Source: Undibacterium sp. KW1
GTDB lineage: Bacteria; Pseudomonadota; Gammaproteobacteria; Burkholderiales; Burkholderiaceae_D
Direction of reading: 5' to 3'
Assembly (NCBI RefSeq): GCF_009937955.1
Contig: NZ_AP018439.1
Location: forward strand, 3,720,001-3,784,000
Length of the DNA: 64,000 nucleotides
Shown one piece after another: positions 52,688-60,796 of the stretch. Numbering within the stretch: the first letter of the stretch is position 1; every line of letters begins with the position of its first letter. Both the position numbers and the translations under genes were made by a program. The notes under the pieces are model-generated. The model worked only from the letters and a program-made list of their open reading frames with translations. It was not told where the DNA came from and did no database searches.

Positions 52688-53170
52688 ATGGCGAAAGAAA
52701 TAGAAGATGGAGCAAAGCGACGAGTCAAGGCGGGTCGGCTTCTGCTGCAAGGCAGAGGGTGCGCCGAAGTAGCGCTGGTGGTCGGTGTAGCACGCAACAC
52801 GGTATATACCTGGAAAGCCATACTCGATGAAGGAGGGCTTGACGCGCTGCGCGCAGTAGGTGGAAAGGGGCGGCCTGCACAACTTGATGCCATGGAATTA
52901 GGGGAGTTGCGGCGCTGCCTTCTCGATAGTCCGACGGAACATGGTTTTGGCACCGAGTTGTGGACACTTAAACGCGTGCGTCTACTTATTGAAAGAAAGT
53001 TCGAAGTGTCGTTCAGTGAAGTGCACGTTTGGCGCATTCTTGGCGCACTGGGATTCAGTAACCAAAAGCCGGAGCGTCGCGCCATCGAACGTAACGAAGA
53101 TGCTGTACAGGAGTTCAAGAAAAAGACCTGGCCTGCGCTCAAAAAAAAGCCTCGAGAGAGAATCGACTGA
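52688..53170 (+). CDS. IS630-family transposase, first frame
   Basis: 160 residues: helix-turn-helix part (AEVALVVGVARNTVYTWKAIL) and the winged helix after it (VHVWRILGALGFSNQKPERR). It ends just after an A8-G run (53141-53149), a typical A-AAA-AAG slippery site. The -1 frame then continues with the catalytic domain. Confidence 0.9.
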   Translation: MAKEIEDGAKRRVKAGRLLLQGRGCAEVALVVGVARNTVYTWKAILDEGGLDALRAVGGKGRPAQLDAMELGELRRCLLDSPTEHGFGTELWTLKRVRLLIERKFEVSFSEVHVWRILGALGFSNQKPERRAIERNEDAVQEFKKKTWPALKKKPRERID

Positions 53171-53679
53171 TTGTATTCATCGACGAGTCCGGAATCAGCG
53201 AACGGCCTACCCGTGTGCGTACTTGGGCACTCAAAGGGAAAACGCCGATTATTCAGTTTCATTTCAACTGGAAACATTTGTCCGTGATTGCAGGTGTGAC
53301 CAGGAAGAACTACTTGTTCCGCTTCCACGAGGGTAGCATCAAGAAGGAGCAAATTGTCGAGTTTCTCAAGGCGCTCAAAGCGCATTTGAAGCAGCCGCTG
53401 TTGATCATCCTCGATGGGCTCAGGGCGCACAAATCGAAACTGGTGCGCGAATACCTCGACAGCACCAATGGGTACATTCAAATCGCATTCCTGCCCCCGT
53501 ATGCGCCGGACCTCAATCCTGTCGAATATCTCTGGGCCTGGCTCAAGCGACATGCGTTGGCAAACTTCTGCCCGAACAACCTCGCCGAATTGCAAACAAT
53601 TGCCCGCAATAAACTCAAAAGCGCACAACGCCGTCCATCCATCATCATGGCATGTTGGAAGCAGGCGGAGTTGTGGTGA
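53151..53679 (+). CDS. IS630-family transposase, catalytic frame
   Basis: In the -1 frame after the slippery site: VFIDESGISERPTRVRTW (first Asp), LLIILDGLRAHKSKL (second Asp) and LNPVEYLWAWLKR (Glu) form the DDE triad of the IS630/Tc1 superfamily. An ATG occurs only at 53215, past the first Asp, so frameshift fusion is needed for activity. Confidence 0.9.
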
Positions 53680-53751
53680 TGTCATCAATTATGTAAAGCT
53701 CAATAATAATCAATTTAGCGCAGTATGCAAAAGCAAACGCACTCGATCTGA

Positions 53752-54825
53752 TCAGGCACTGCCGCGCACTTTGGGTATATGAGTCCTGGGCAAGAGCAGG
53801 CTATGCAAGAATTTGTTCTTTTTGACCAGCATCAATAACAACAACGGTAGCAATAGTCCAGCCACAAATGCCAGGCTGGCATTCAGGTAGGCATATGTGC
53901 TCACCCGCGACAGCATGCCAAATATTTTCCACTCTGTCCATGAGTGAAAAATCATGATGAATAAACTGCTGGTACCCAGATAGGCCAGCGCTTTGCCTGG
54001 CAGGCCAGCGTACTGCAGACAGCTTGATAGCGACAGTACCAGGTAGATACCGAGGATAGCCTGGGCGGTCGAAATCCACCAGTTGCCATACAGGCGCATG
54101 TTCAGGTCTATGGTTTCGTCAAAAAAGAAATGCAAGGCAGCAAAAAGGAGCAAGGCAATTGCAAACATCCAGGGCTGGAACCTGAAGCGCATGACATGCT
54201 CGTGCATGACATAACCAAGCAGGATGAAAGCAGTACTGATGCCGACCAGATCCAGACTCCAGGGCAAGCCGGGGAAATTGTGCTGGTGATTACCTACAGC
54301 CCGGTTCAGACCTTCAAACTGCTGCGCATCCATTCCGGCAAATTGCTGAGTCATGACGATGCCCAGGGCTAGCAGGATGGCAGTACTCAGTGCGGGCAAT
54401 AACATGCCGGGCCGCAAACGGTGCATCAGACGCAAAAGTATCCAGGCTAATATAATGGCCAGGAACAAATGCGGCAGATACCACAGCGGCACCCATTCTA
54501 TGGTACTGCCTGTGCCATATAACATACCCCAAAAATAGCTGCGGGCATCGATACCAGACCAGACTATGCGCGCCAGCCCCCAGGCTGACAACACGACGAA
54601 GAAGGGCTTTAACAGCGCATCAATCTTGAAGACCAGAAAATCCCTGAAGTCGGCATCCTGATGCAGGACAGCCCCGGACAAAAAGAAAAACAGGGGCATG
54701 TGAAAAGAAAAAATAATGCGGAACAGCTCGCCATGATCATGGGCAATGATCCAGTTATGTCCAAAGACAACCAGGATGATGCCTATGCCTTTGGCGATAT
54801 CAATGCTGGTGTTACGTTCTGACAT
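53752..54825 (-). CDS. Acyltransferase family 3 membrane protein
   Basis: 357 residues, about ten helices. Starts SIDIAKGIGIILVVFGHNWI, with FSFHMPLFFFLSGAVL next, the acyltransferase-3 pattern of DxxKGxxxxxVVxxH type. Likely O-acetylates an envelope polysaccharide. It is one of two such genes in the window, not close paralogues. Confidence 0.88.
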   Translation of the reverse strand: MSERNTSIDIAKGIGIILVVFGHNWIIAHDHGELFRIIFSFHMPLFFFLSGAVLHQDADFRDFLVFKIDALLKPFFVVLSAWGLARIVWSGIDARSYFWGMLYGTGSTIEWVPLWYLPHLFLAIILAWILLRLMHRLRPGMLLPALSTAILLALGIVMTQQFAGMDAQQFEGLNRAVGNHQHNFPGLPWSLDLVGISTAFILLGYVMHEHVMRFRFQPWMFAIALLLFAALHFFFDETIDLNMRLYGNWWISTAQAILGIYLVLSLSSCLQYAGLPGKALAYLGTSSLFIMIFHSWTEWKIFGMLSRVSTYAYLNASLAFVAGLLLPLLLLMLVKKNKFLHSLLLPRTHIPKVRGSA

Positions 54826-54869
54826 GGATCTCCATCAATGAAAACGCAAGTACGACTGTACACAAAGAC

Positions 54870-55442
54870 CTATTTTTGTACCAGGTAATTCAATTCGGCA
54901 TGCCAGTCTTGCGGCAATAATGAATGCACGGCAGCAGTCACTGGTACGCCACCTACCACTAGGCGGTTATGCGCCAAGCATTCCAGTTGTGCACCTACTT
55001 TTTTTGCGACGGCAATGCTGGCGACATTGCCCTCAGCAGCGACGATCTCTATGCGGTGAAAGCCCAGTTGCTTAAAGCCTGCGTCGGCCAGCAACATCGC
55101 CGCCTGGCTGGCAATGCCACGCCCTTGTACAGACTGTCTGACCCAGTAACCGAGATTACAATAATTATGCAGCTTGCTGATCATGTTCAGGCCTGCACCG
55201 CCGAGCAATTCCTTGCCATCTTCGCTGAAGATGCCAAACTCATAGGCCGTACCCTCTTCCCGCCCTTTATCACAAACCGCAAACCAGTCGCGCGCATGTT
55301 CACTATTAAAATCAGCATGACACCAGCTCATCCAGCGCCCAACCGTCGCTACCGATTCACATACTACTGCAGCAAACATGTCAGCATCAGCAGATTCATA
55401 AGCGCGCAGGCAGATACCGGGGGCAGTGATTTTTCTCATCAT
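54870..55442 (-). CDS. GNAT-family N-acetyltransferase (RimJ/RimL type)
   Basis: 190 residues from the double ATG 55442/55439. ICLRAYESADADMFAAVV start, GYWVRQSVQGRGIASQAAMLLADAGF (the acetyl-CoA loop, QGRGIA) and HRIEIVAAEGNVASIAVAKKVGA are RimL-like. Substrate may be a protein N-terminus or a small amine. Confidence 0.9.
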   Translation of the reverse strand: MMRKITAPGICLRAYESADADMFAAVVCESVATVGRWMSWCHADFNSEHARDWFAVCDKGREEGTAYEFGIFSEDGKELLGGAGLNMISKLHNYCNLGYWVRQSVQGRGIASQAAMLLADAGFKQLGFHRIEIVAAEGNVASIAVAKKVGAQLECLAHNRLVVGGVPVTAAVHSLLPQDWHAELNYLVQK

Positions 55443-55513
55443 AAATAATTAATATGTACACAGCACGAGTATAGCCTGAGCAATACACCCGGTGGTAGTC
55501 AGCTGGATCAATG

Positions 55514-55539
55514 AAAAAAGCCCTGTTGTTTAACAGGGC
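55514..55539 (-). terminator. Terminator of the CobD/CbiB-family gene
   Basis: GCCCTGTT and AACAGGGC pair around GTTT (55520-55539). Read on the minus strand the stem is followed by six T (complement of 55514-55519). Confidence 0.88.
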
Positions 55540-55545
55540 CTCTAT

Positions 55546-56496
55546 TTATATCCAGACTGCGAAGGAAAGCAGCAGTAGCAGCAACATCCACAGCAGCAGC
55601 GCCCGCCAGACCAGGCCGACTGCACTTTGCAGGGCGCGGGGTGAGGCTTCTGCGCCCGGCTGGCTTTCCAGTTCCAGGCTATCGACATCAACGGCGGTGG
55701 CATCTGCCTGCAAGACCATGGCTTTTTCTTCTGGCTCGCCCAGGCGCACGCCAAGGGCACCGCCACCGGCAGACAGGATGATACCGACCAGTTCATCCGA
55801 CCAGCGGTCAGCGTAATTGCGCCAGGAGTAAACCGCGTCTTCAAAATTGCCGACCACGGCGAAGGCAACAGCAGTCAGGCGCGCCGGTATCCAGTCTATC
55901 CAGTAAAAGACTTTGGCTGCATAGACGCCAAATTCTTCGTTTTTCATGTGTTCGGGTTCATTCCAGGCGCGTGCCAGATATTCTGCTGCACGGTACATGA
56001 CGGCACATGCTGGCCCTACGGGCATGAGAAACCAGAAGAACACACCAAATACATTGCGGTGTGTGGCGATTAATGAACGTTCGACGGCAAGGCGGGAAAT
56101 TTCTGATACCTCCATGCCGGTCGTATCCAGATGCGTCCATTCGGCCAGATAACGCCGGGCGGTATCTTCATCGCCAGAACTCAGGGCGAGCTGTATGGAG
56201 GTGAAATAATGGCTATAGCGGCGAAAACCCAGGGTCAGATAGACGATGAGCACATTCCACAGCAAGGCAGCGATAGGATTGAGGCGCAGGCACAGCCAGT
56301 AAATCAGGGCTGTAGGCAGGGTCAGCAAGGCAATCACTATCCACCAGCCCAGGCGGCCATGCTTGACCTTGCCAGCATTGAAGGATGCTTCGATTTTGTC
56401 AGCCAGCGTCTGGATTTGCGTATAGATGGGGTTATCTGCCCGCAAGGGCTTGAGCTGCTCAATCAACAGCGCTAACAGAATGGAAATAAAGGTCAT
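55546..56496 (-). CDS. CobD/CbiB-family membrane protein
   Basis: 316 residues. Starts MTFISILLALLIEQLKPLR, with hydrophobic helices at about 60-95 and 150-172, and the segment YAAKVFYWIDWIPARLTAVAFAVVGNFEDAVYSWR shared with cobalamin-biosynthesis CbiB/CobD proteins. The branch found in betaproteobacteria is not in a cobalamin cluster, and it may be unrelated to B12 in function (AmpE-like). One terminal membrane helix near the C-terminus. Confidence 0.85.
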   Translation of the reverse strand: MTFISILLALLIEQLKPLRADNPIYTQIQTLADKIEASFNAGKVKHGRLGWWIVIALLTLPTALIYWLCLRLNPIAALLWNVLIVYLTLGFRRYSHYFTSIQLALSSGDEDTARRYLAEWTHLDTTGMEVSEISRLAVERSLIATHRNVFGVFFWFLMPVGPACAVMYRAAEYLARAWNEPEHMKNEEFGVYAAKVFYWIDWIPARLTAVAFAVVGNFEDAVYSWRNYADRWSDELVGIILSAGGGALGVRLGEPEEKAMVLQADATAVDVDSLELESQPGAEASPRALQSAVGLVWRALLLWMLLLLLLSFAVWI

Positions 56497-56595
56497 GATA
56501 GACTGGGCTTATGCTGCAGCGCAATGCTGCAAACAATCAATTTGCAAATGCGGCAAGTGTAAACCGAATTGCCCGGATTATGAAGCTTTGTTCTA

Positions 56596-56752
56596 GTGCT
56601 CTGAGTTATTAATTCATTCAATAACAAATCTGGAGAAATCGTTACGAGGCAAGGAGCAAAGCACAGCAAGGCTGGTGCCTTGCGCGCATTTGAGACGCAG
56701 TATCGTGGCGATTCTCGCCAGATTTGTTGAATGAATTAGTATCTCAGGGCAC
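56596..56752. mobile_element. MITE-like palindromic element with TA ends
   Basis: 157 bases. The arms GTGCTCTGAGTTATTAAT and (reversed) GTGCCCTGAGATACTAAT continue into near-identical TCATTCAA, ACAAATCTGG and AATCG blocks for about 45 bases each. TA flanks both ends (56594-56595, 56753-56754). Inside, GCAAGGC/GCCTTGC forms a further hairpin. Carries no gene; a Tc1/IS630-type non-autonomous element is the simplest reading. Its ends do not match the IS630 copy at 52609. Confidence 0.75.
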
Positions 56753-56772
56753 TAAAGGCAAGAACTTAAGAC

Positions 56773-57441
56773 TCATGCACGCAAGAAATGAAACAGATTG
56801 CGCAGCATGCCCGCCGTTGCTCCCCAGATGAAATGCTGCTCGTAGGGCATGGCATAAAAGTGCCGTTTGCCTGCATTGTCGGGCAAATCAAAGCTACGGC
56901 GCTGGTGGTTTTTGCCGTTCATCAAAAAGTCCAGCGGCACTTCAAAAATCGAGGCGACTTCTGAAGGATCAGTACGCACCTGAAAGCCGGGGCTGATCAA
57001 GGAAACGATGGGGCTGACCTGATAGCCTGTGCCGGTCTTGTATTCTGGTAGTTGTCCCAGAATTTCGACGAATTCGCGTTGCAAGCCAATTTCTTCTTCT
57101 GCCTCACGCAAGGCAGTGGTCACCGGGTCGATATCTTCTTCCTCAAAACGCCCGCCAGGAAAGCTGATTTGGCCGGGATGATGATTAAGGTGCGCAGCCC
57201 GCTCAGTGAGTAGCATGGTCAGGCCCGCATCACGCATGACGATGGGTATCAATACCGAGGCAGGCCGGAAAGGCAGGTTTTTTGAAAAAAAACTCTCATC
57301 GACAACTTCTGGCGTCCATTCTTGCTGCTGAAGAAAGCGTTGGCGCAACCATGCGGGAGACAGATGAGCAGCAGGAACAGCAGACTCCTCACCCAAGGAA
57401 TGGATAGGGAAAGTCTGGGGATCGAAAACCGGTTTACTCAC
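56773..57441 (-). CDS. Nudix hydrolase, CoA pyrophosphatase type
   Basis: 222 residues from a GTG at 57441. UPF0035 signature LLTERAAHLNHHPGQISFPGG (about 77-97) runs straight into the Nudix box GGRFEEEDIDPVTTALREAEEEIGL (96-120). This combination marks the NudL/PCD1 group, which cleaves coenzyme A to 4'-phosphopantetheine and 3',5'-ADP. Confidence 0.92.
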   Translation of the reverse strand: MSKPVFDPQTFPIHSLGEESAVPAAHLSPAWLRQRFLQQQEWTPEVVDESFFSKNLPFRPASVLIPIVMRDAGLTMLLTERAAHLNHHPGQISFPGGRFEEEDIDPVTTALREAEEEIGLQREFVEILGQLPEYKTGTGYQVSPIVSLISPGFQVRTDPSEVASIFEVPLDFLMNGKNHQRRSFDLPDNAGKRHFYAMPYEQHFIWGATAGMLRNLFHFLRA

Positions 57442-57512
57442 AATGACTATTCGTTTTTATTGTTGATTTGCATATAGGAAAAAGTTTGCCATGGCCTGAC
57501 AAAATTTCCAAT

Positions 57513-57540
57513 AAAAAAAGGATGCCGGAGCATCCTTTTT
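57513..57540 (-). terminator. Terminator of the rpsP-rimM-trmD-rplS operon
   Basis: GGATGC and GCATCC pair around CGGA (57520-57535), extended by A and T runs. On the minus strand the tail is seven T. It lies 21 bases after rplS. Confidence 0.9.
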
Positions 57541-57560
57541 CAATACGGCTAAAACAGATA

Positions 57561-57944
57561 TTACTCTGCTTTTGCTGCTGCAACTTTACGTGCTGGCAAT
57601 TTCTCTTTGATACGAGCAGATTTACCAGAGCGTTCACGCAGATAGTACAGCTTGGCACGACGTACGTCACCGCGACGTTTCACTTCGATAGAAGCGATCA
57701 GTGGGGAGTACAACTGGAATGTACGCTCAACGCCTTCGCCGGAAGAAATCTTACGGACGATGAAGTTGGAATTCAAACCACGGTTACGACGGGAGATAAC
57801 TACGCCTTCGTAAGCCTGTGCACGTTTGCGTGTACCTTCAACAACGTTGACGTTCACAACAACTGTGTCACCTGGTGCAAAGTCAGGGATGTTTTTGCCG
57901 AGGCGAGCAATTTCTTCTTGCTCTAATTTTTGGATCAGATCCAT
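57561..57944 (-). CDS. rplS: 50S ribosomal protein L19
   Basis: 127 residues. [56 protein letters not shown] is the L19 signature region, with [43 protein letters not shown] following. Binds at the 30S-50S interface. Last gene of the classical operon. Confidence 0.98.
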   Translation of the reverse strand: MDLIQKLEQEEIARLGKNIPDFAPGDTVVVNVNVVEGTRKRAQAYEGVVISRRNRGLNSNFIVRKISSGEGVERTFQLYSPLIASIEVKRRGDVRRAKLYYLRERSGKSARIKEKLPARKVAAAKAE

Positions 57945-57976
57945 TTTTTACTCCTATGACCATCTTGCCGACGCTG

Positions 57977-58072
57977 CAGAACCTGGTTCTGACTGATGCC
58001 CGGTAGAGGATGGGGTTTAACATGTGAATCAATGAAGATTCACGCTTGAAAATTTCAGCCTTGAGGCTGAAA
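57977..58072 (-). promoter_or_regulatory. Structured rplS leader in the trmD-rplS gap
   Basis: On the minus transcript three inverted repeats occur in 96 bases: TTTCAGCC/GGCTGAAA (58053-58072), GTGAATC/GATTCAC (58024-58043) and CAGAACC/GGTTCTG (57977-57991). No T-run follows any of them. They could regulate or process the message so that L19 is made in excess of TrmD. Confidence 0.5.
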
Positions 58073-58076
58073 AATA

Positions 58077-58823
58077 CTACAAACTGCTTAAAAATTTCTC
58101 GTCGGCACGGCTCAACAAGCCTGCCGCACGCGCTGCGATGATTAAATCCGGACGCTTTAACTGACTGGCTTCCAGTGCACGCTGACGCCGCCACTTTTCG
58201 ATTTCAGCATGATTACCACCCATTAACACGGCTGGCACAGCCTGGTCTTCAAAGACTTCTGGCCTGGTGTAATGCGGGCAATCCAGCAAGCCATTGACAA
58301 AACTGTCCTGCACTGCAGAGGCGTCATCATGCAAAACGCCGGGGATTTGCCGTATGACAGCATCCATCAGGGCCATGGCTGGCAATTCACCGCCGGACAA
58401 GACAAAATCGCCGAGGCTGATTTCTTCATCGACGTAATTATCCAGCAGGCGCTGATCCACTGCCTCATACCTGCCACATAACAAGACCAAGCCAGGCGTT
58501 GCCGCCAGTTGCATGACCTTTTCATGTGTCAGCGGCTTACCCTGAGGTGACAGATAAATCACTTTGGGTGCCACTGCAGACAAGGTAGTCTGACGCTCCT
58601 TGGCAGACTCGATTGCGGCCTGCAAGGGTTTTGCCAGCATCACCATACCAGGGCCGCCGCCATAAGGCCGGTCATCCACGGTACGATGCCTGTCAGTTGT
58701 AAAATCACGCGGATTCCACAGCTTTAATTCGCATTTTTGTTGCTCGAAAGCCCGCCTAGTTACACCTGATTGTGTAATGGCAGCGAACATTTCGGGGAAC
58801 AGCGTAATGACATCGAACTGCAT
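58077..58823 (-). CDS. trmD: tRNA (guanine37-N1)-methyltransferase
   Basis: 248 residues. Methylates G37 of tRNAs using SAM through a trefoil-knot fold. Landmarks: [13 protein letters not shown] start, [38 protein letters not shown], and [19 protein letters not shown]. Third gene of the operon; a palindromic element separates it from rimM. Confidence 0.98.
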   Translation of the reverse strand: MQFDVITLFPEMFAAITQSGVTRRAFEQQKCELKLWNPRDFTTDRHRTVDDRPYGGGPGMVMLAKPLQAAIESAKERQTTLSAVAPKVIYLSPQGKPLTHEKVMQLAATPGLVLLCGRYEAVDQRLLDNYVDEEISLGDFVLSGGELPAMALMDAVIRQIPGVLHDDASAVQDSFVNGLLDCPHYTRPEVFEDQAVPAVLMGGNHAEIEKWRRQRALEASQLKRPDLIIAARAAGLLSRADEKFLSSL

Positions 58824-58838
58824 GCTTATGCCTTCTGA

Positions 58839-58979
58839 GAACCTATTTACGATCTTACTGCGCGAGCGTGATCGGGGCTCATGTGCTGCTCAAAATGCTC
58901 ATGTACCAGAGTACATTCCGCTTTTTGCGCTGCTCTTCACCCCGCTGACGCACGCTCGCTACAGATCGCAAACAGGTTC
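58839..58979. mobile_element. IS5/IS427-related MITE between rimM and trmD
   Basis: 141 bases, almost entirely palindromic. Ends GAACCTATTTACGATCTT and (reversed) GAACCTGTTTGCGATCTG match the ends of the IS5-family element at 51537 in 14 and 15 of 18 positions. It is flanked by a TGA duplication (58836-58838, 58980-58982), the same TNA class as the TAA of that element. The centre is ATGTAC..GTACAT. No coding capacity. Confidence 0.85.
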
Positions 58980-58992
58980 TGAGTTCCTCACC

Positions 58993-59535
58993 TTAATAAT
59001 CACTACCCCAGTCGACCTGGATTTTGCCTGCTTTTTGATCGACTTCCTTGACGAAAGCTTCTACAAAAGGGATCAGGCGTTCGTGTTTCGCCAGTTCATT
59101 TTCAGGTACATCCGCTGCCGCCACCCGTAAAATCGGATGCGCACCGTTGTCCATCAAATCCCTGACCACACCTAAATTCTCACCCTGAAGATTTTCCACC
59201 TGCAAACCTATCAGATCGAGCCAATAGAATTCACCGGATGCCAAAGCAGGAAAATGCTTGCGAGAAATTTGTACAGTTGCACCTTTCAGTGCTTCTGCGG
59301 CATTTCTGTCAGGCACACCCACCAGCCGCGCAACGACGTCTTCGCCCTGGATTTTAACTTCCAGACGATCGACATCACGCAACTCAGGCTTATCCAACCA
59401 CCAGGTTTTTACTGACATTAATGCGTCAGCATCAGCAGAATAAGGACGTATCCTTACCCAGCCATGAATACCAAATGCTCCCGAGATATAGCCAACCAGG
59501 ACCAGATCATCAGGAGCATGGACTGCAGCAGTCAT
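58993..59535 (-). CDS. rimM: Ribosome maturation factor RimM
   Basis: 180 residues. DLVLVGYISGAFGIHGWVRIRPYS start, EFYWLDLIGLQVEN (the PRC-barrel entry) and IPFVEAFVKEVDQKAGKIQVDW near the end are the family marks. Assists 16S rRNA 3' head maturation in 30S assembly. Second gene after rpsP by 17 bases. Confidence 0.97.
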   Translation of the reverse strand: MTAAVHAPDDLVLVGYISGAFGIHGWVRIRPYSADADALMSVKTWWLDKPELRDVDRLEVKIQGEDVVARLVGVPDRNAAEALKGATVQISRKHFPALASGEFYWLDLIGLQVENLQGENLGVVRDLMDNGAHPILRVAAADVPENELAKHERLIPFVEAFVKEVDQKAGKIQVDWGSDY

Positions 59536-59552
59536 GATACAGCTTGCAGCAA

Positions 59553-59804
59553 TTAAGCTGCTGCTTTACCGGACTGAGCTACCAGGCGAGCAACTGCTGG
59601 AGACAATTGAGCGCCAACACCTTGCCAGTAAGCCAGGCGATCAGCTGCAACGCGTACTGTTTCTGCATTGCCAGTAGCTACTGGATTGTAGAAACCGATG
59701 CGCTCGATAAAGCGACCATCGCGACGATTACGTGAATCAGTTGCAACGATGTTGTAAAAAGGGCGCTTTTTTGCGCCACCACGAGCTAAACGAATAACGA
59801 CCAT
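59553..59804 (-). CDS. rpsP: 30S ribosomal protein S16
   Basis: 83 residues from ATG 59804; earlier in-frame codons up to 59867 do not belong to S16. [41 protein letters not shown] is the highly conserved S16 core. First gene of the operon. Confidence 0.98.
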   Translation of the reverse strand: MVVIRLARGGAKKRPFYNIVATDSRNRRDGRFIERIGFYNPVATGNAETVRVAADRLAYWQGVGAQLSPAVARLVAQSGKAAA

Positions 59805-60075
59805 AATATTTCCAAAAAATGTCTGAACGCGGAAAAAGCTGTAGATTATAGCCCGCTTCTTGAGCAAGTCGCAAGAACTATCCCACTTTTCCTTTCTGCA
59901 ACTGCATTTTTATCTTTCAATGTGATCATTGCGACACACAGCGAGCCGCCTTCCGGCGTAGATCAATGCAAGAAAGATATCACTTGATCAATATTATCCA
60001 TGCATCCGGATTGATCAACACAGTCTGGCCCGGCTTGGCTTACAATCACAGCTTCGACTTATACGACTTGCTGCA

Positions 60076-60504
60076 ATGACATCAATCGACAAAACACCAC
60101 ACAAAAATAAAACCCTGGCAACCTTTCTCGCCGCCGTATTTGGCGCTATTGGCATGCATCGCTTTTACCTGAACGGCAAAAAAGATAAATGGGGCTGGCT
60201 GCACTTTGTCACCCTGCCGGTCAGCATGGTCGTACATTATTTCTATTTTGGCCAGCCAGACATCGTCCAGTACAGCCTGTTGCTGATTTCTTTCCTGGTG
60301 GCGGTGATCGAAGCCCTCGTGCTGGGCCTGACACCTGACGAGAAATGGGACGTCCGCTACAACGCCGGCTCAGGCAAGACCAGCGCATCGAACTGGCCAC
60401 TGGCCTTGTTGCTGGTGCTGACAGTAGGCTTTGGCGCCACGGCCCTGATCGCGGCCATTGCCCGTACCTTTGATCTGTTATACACCGGTGGTGCTTACGG
60501 CTGA
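60076..60504 (+). CDS. TM2-domain membrane protein
   Basis: 142 residues. KNKTLATFLAAVFGAIGMHRFYLNGKKDKWG is the TM2 motif, with the GxHRFYLG-like turn between two helices; two more hydrophobic segments follow (about 55-90 and 110-130). Function unknown. Confidence 0.8.
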   Translation: MTSIDKTPHKNKTLATFLAAVFGAIGMHRFYLNGKKDKWGWLHFVTLPVSMVVHYFYFGQPDIVQYSLLLISFLVAVIEALVLGLTPDEKWDVRYNAGSGKTSASNWPLALLLVLTVGFGATALIAAIARTFDLLYTGGAYG

Positions 60505-60549
60505 TCCAATTATCAGGCGCACATTGCGAATTCGCCATATGCTCCAATT

Positions 60550-60584
60550 AAAAAAGCCCTCAACCTTTGTTTGAGGGCTTTTTT
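60550..60584 (+). terminator. Terminator after the TM2-domain gene
   Basis: AAAAAAGCCCTCAA and TTGAGGGCTTTTTT pair perfectly around a 7-base loop, with T-runs on both strands, so it could work in both directions. Confidence 0.92.
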
Positions 60585-60635
60585 AAATTTCACCAACGAC
60601 ATTAACGAACGAACAAGGCAATCAGAATAACGATA

Positions 60636-60737
60636 GGAAGAGTTACTGCGCGACGCTATTTTGGGCCTGGGATGCTCGCCGTAGAGTCGTACGACTGCGC
60701 TTCCGAGCTTCCAATGCGTCAAACTAACGCCGCTCGA
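60636..60737. repeat. Degenerate palindromic element with perfect core
   Basis: Centred on AGTCGTACGACT (60685-60696, perfect 12-mer), with imperfect pairing extending outward (GCTCG, TGG, GACGC and GTTA blocks on both arms) for about 45 bases each side. No coding capacity. Possibly an old MITE; no target duplication was identified. Confidence 0.4.
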
Positions 60738-60796
60738 AACGCTTGATCATAGATTCCTTAAATATAAATAATTCGAAAGCAAGAACTGCGTCAATT

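Larger units (their letters stand above)
52609..53703 (+). mobile_element. IS630-family insertion sequence
   Basis: About 1.1 kb flanked by TA on each side (52607-52608, 53704-53705), the usual target of this family. Ends begin TTGATTTTTACG and (reversed) TTGAGCTTTACA, with similarity continuing about 28 bases (ATGACA shared). It lies just upstream of the split TPR gene. Exact ends are my best reading and less certain than for the IS5-family element. Confidence 0.75.
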
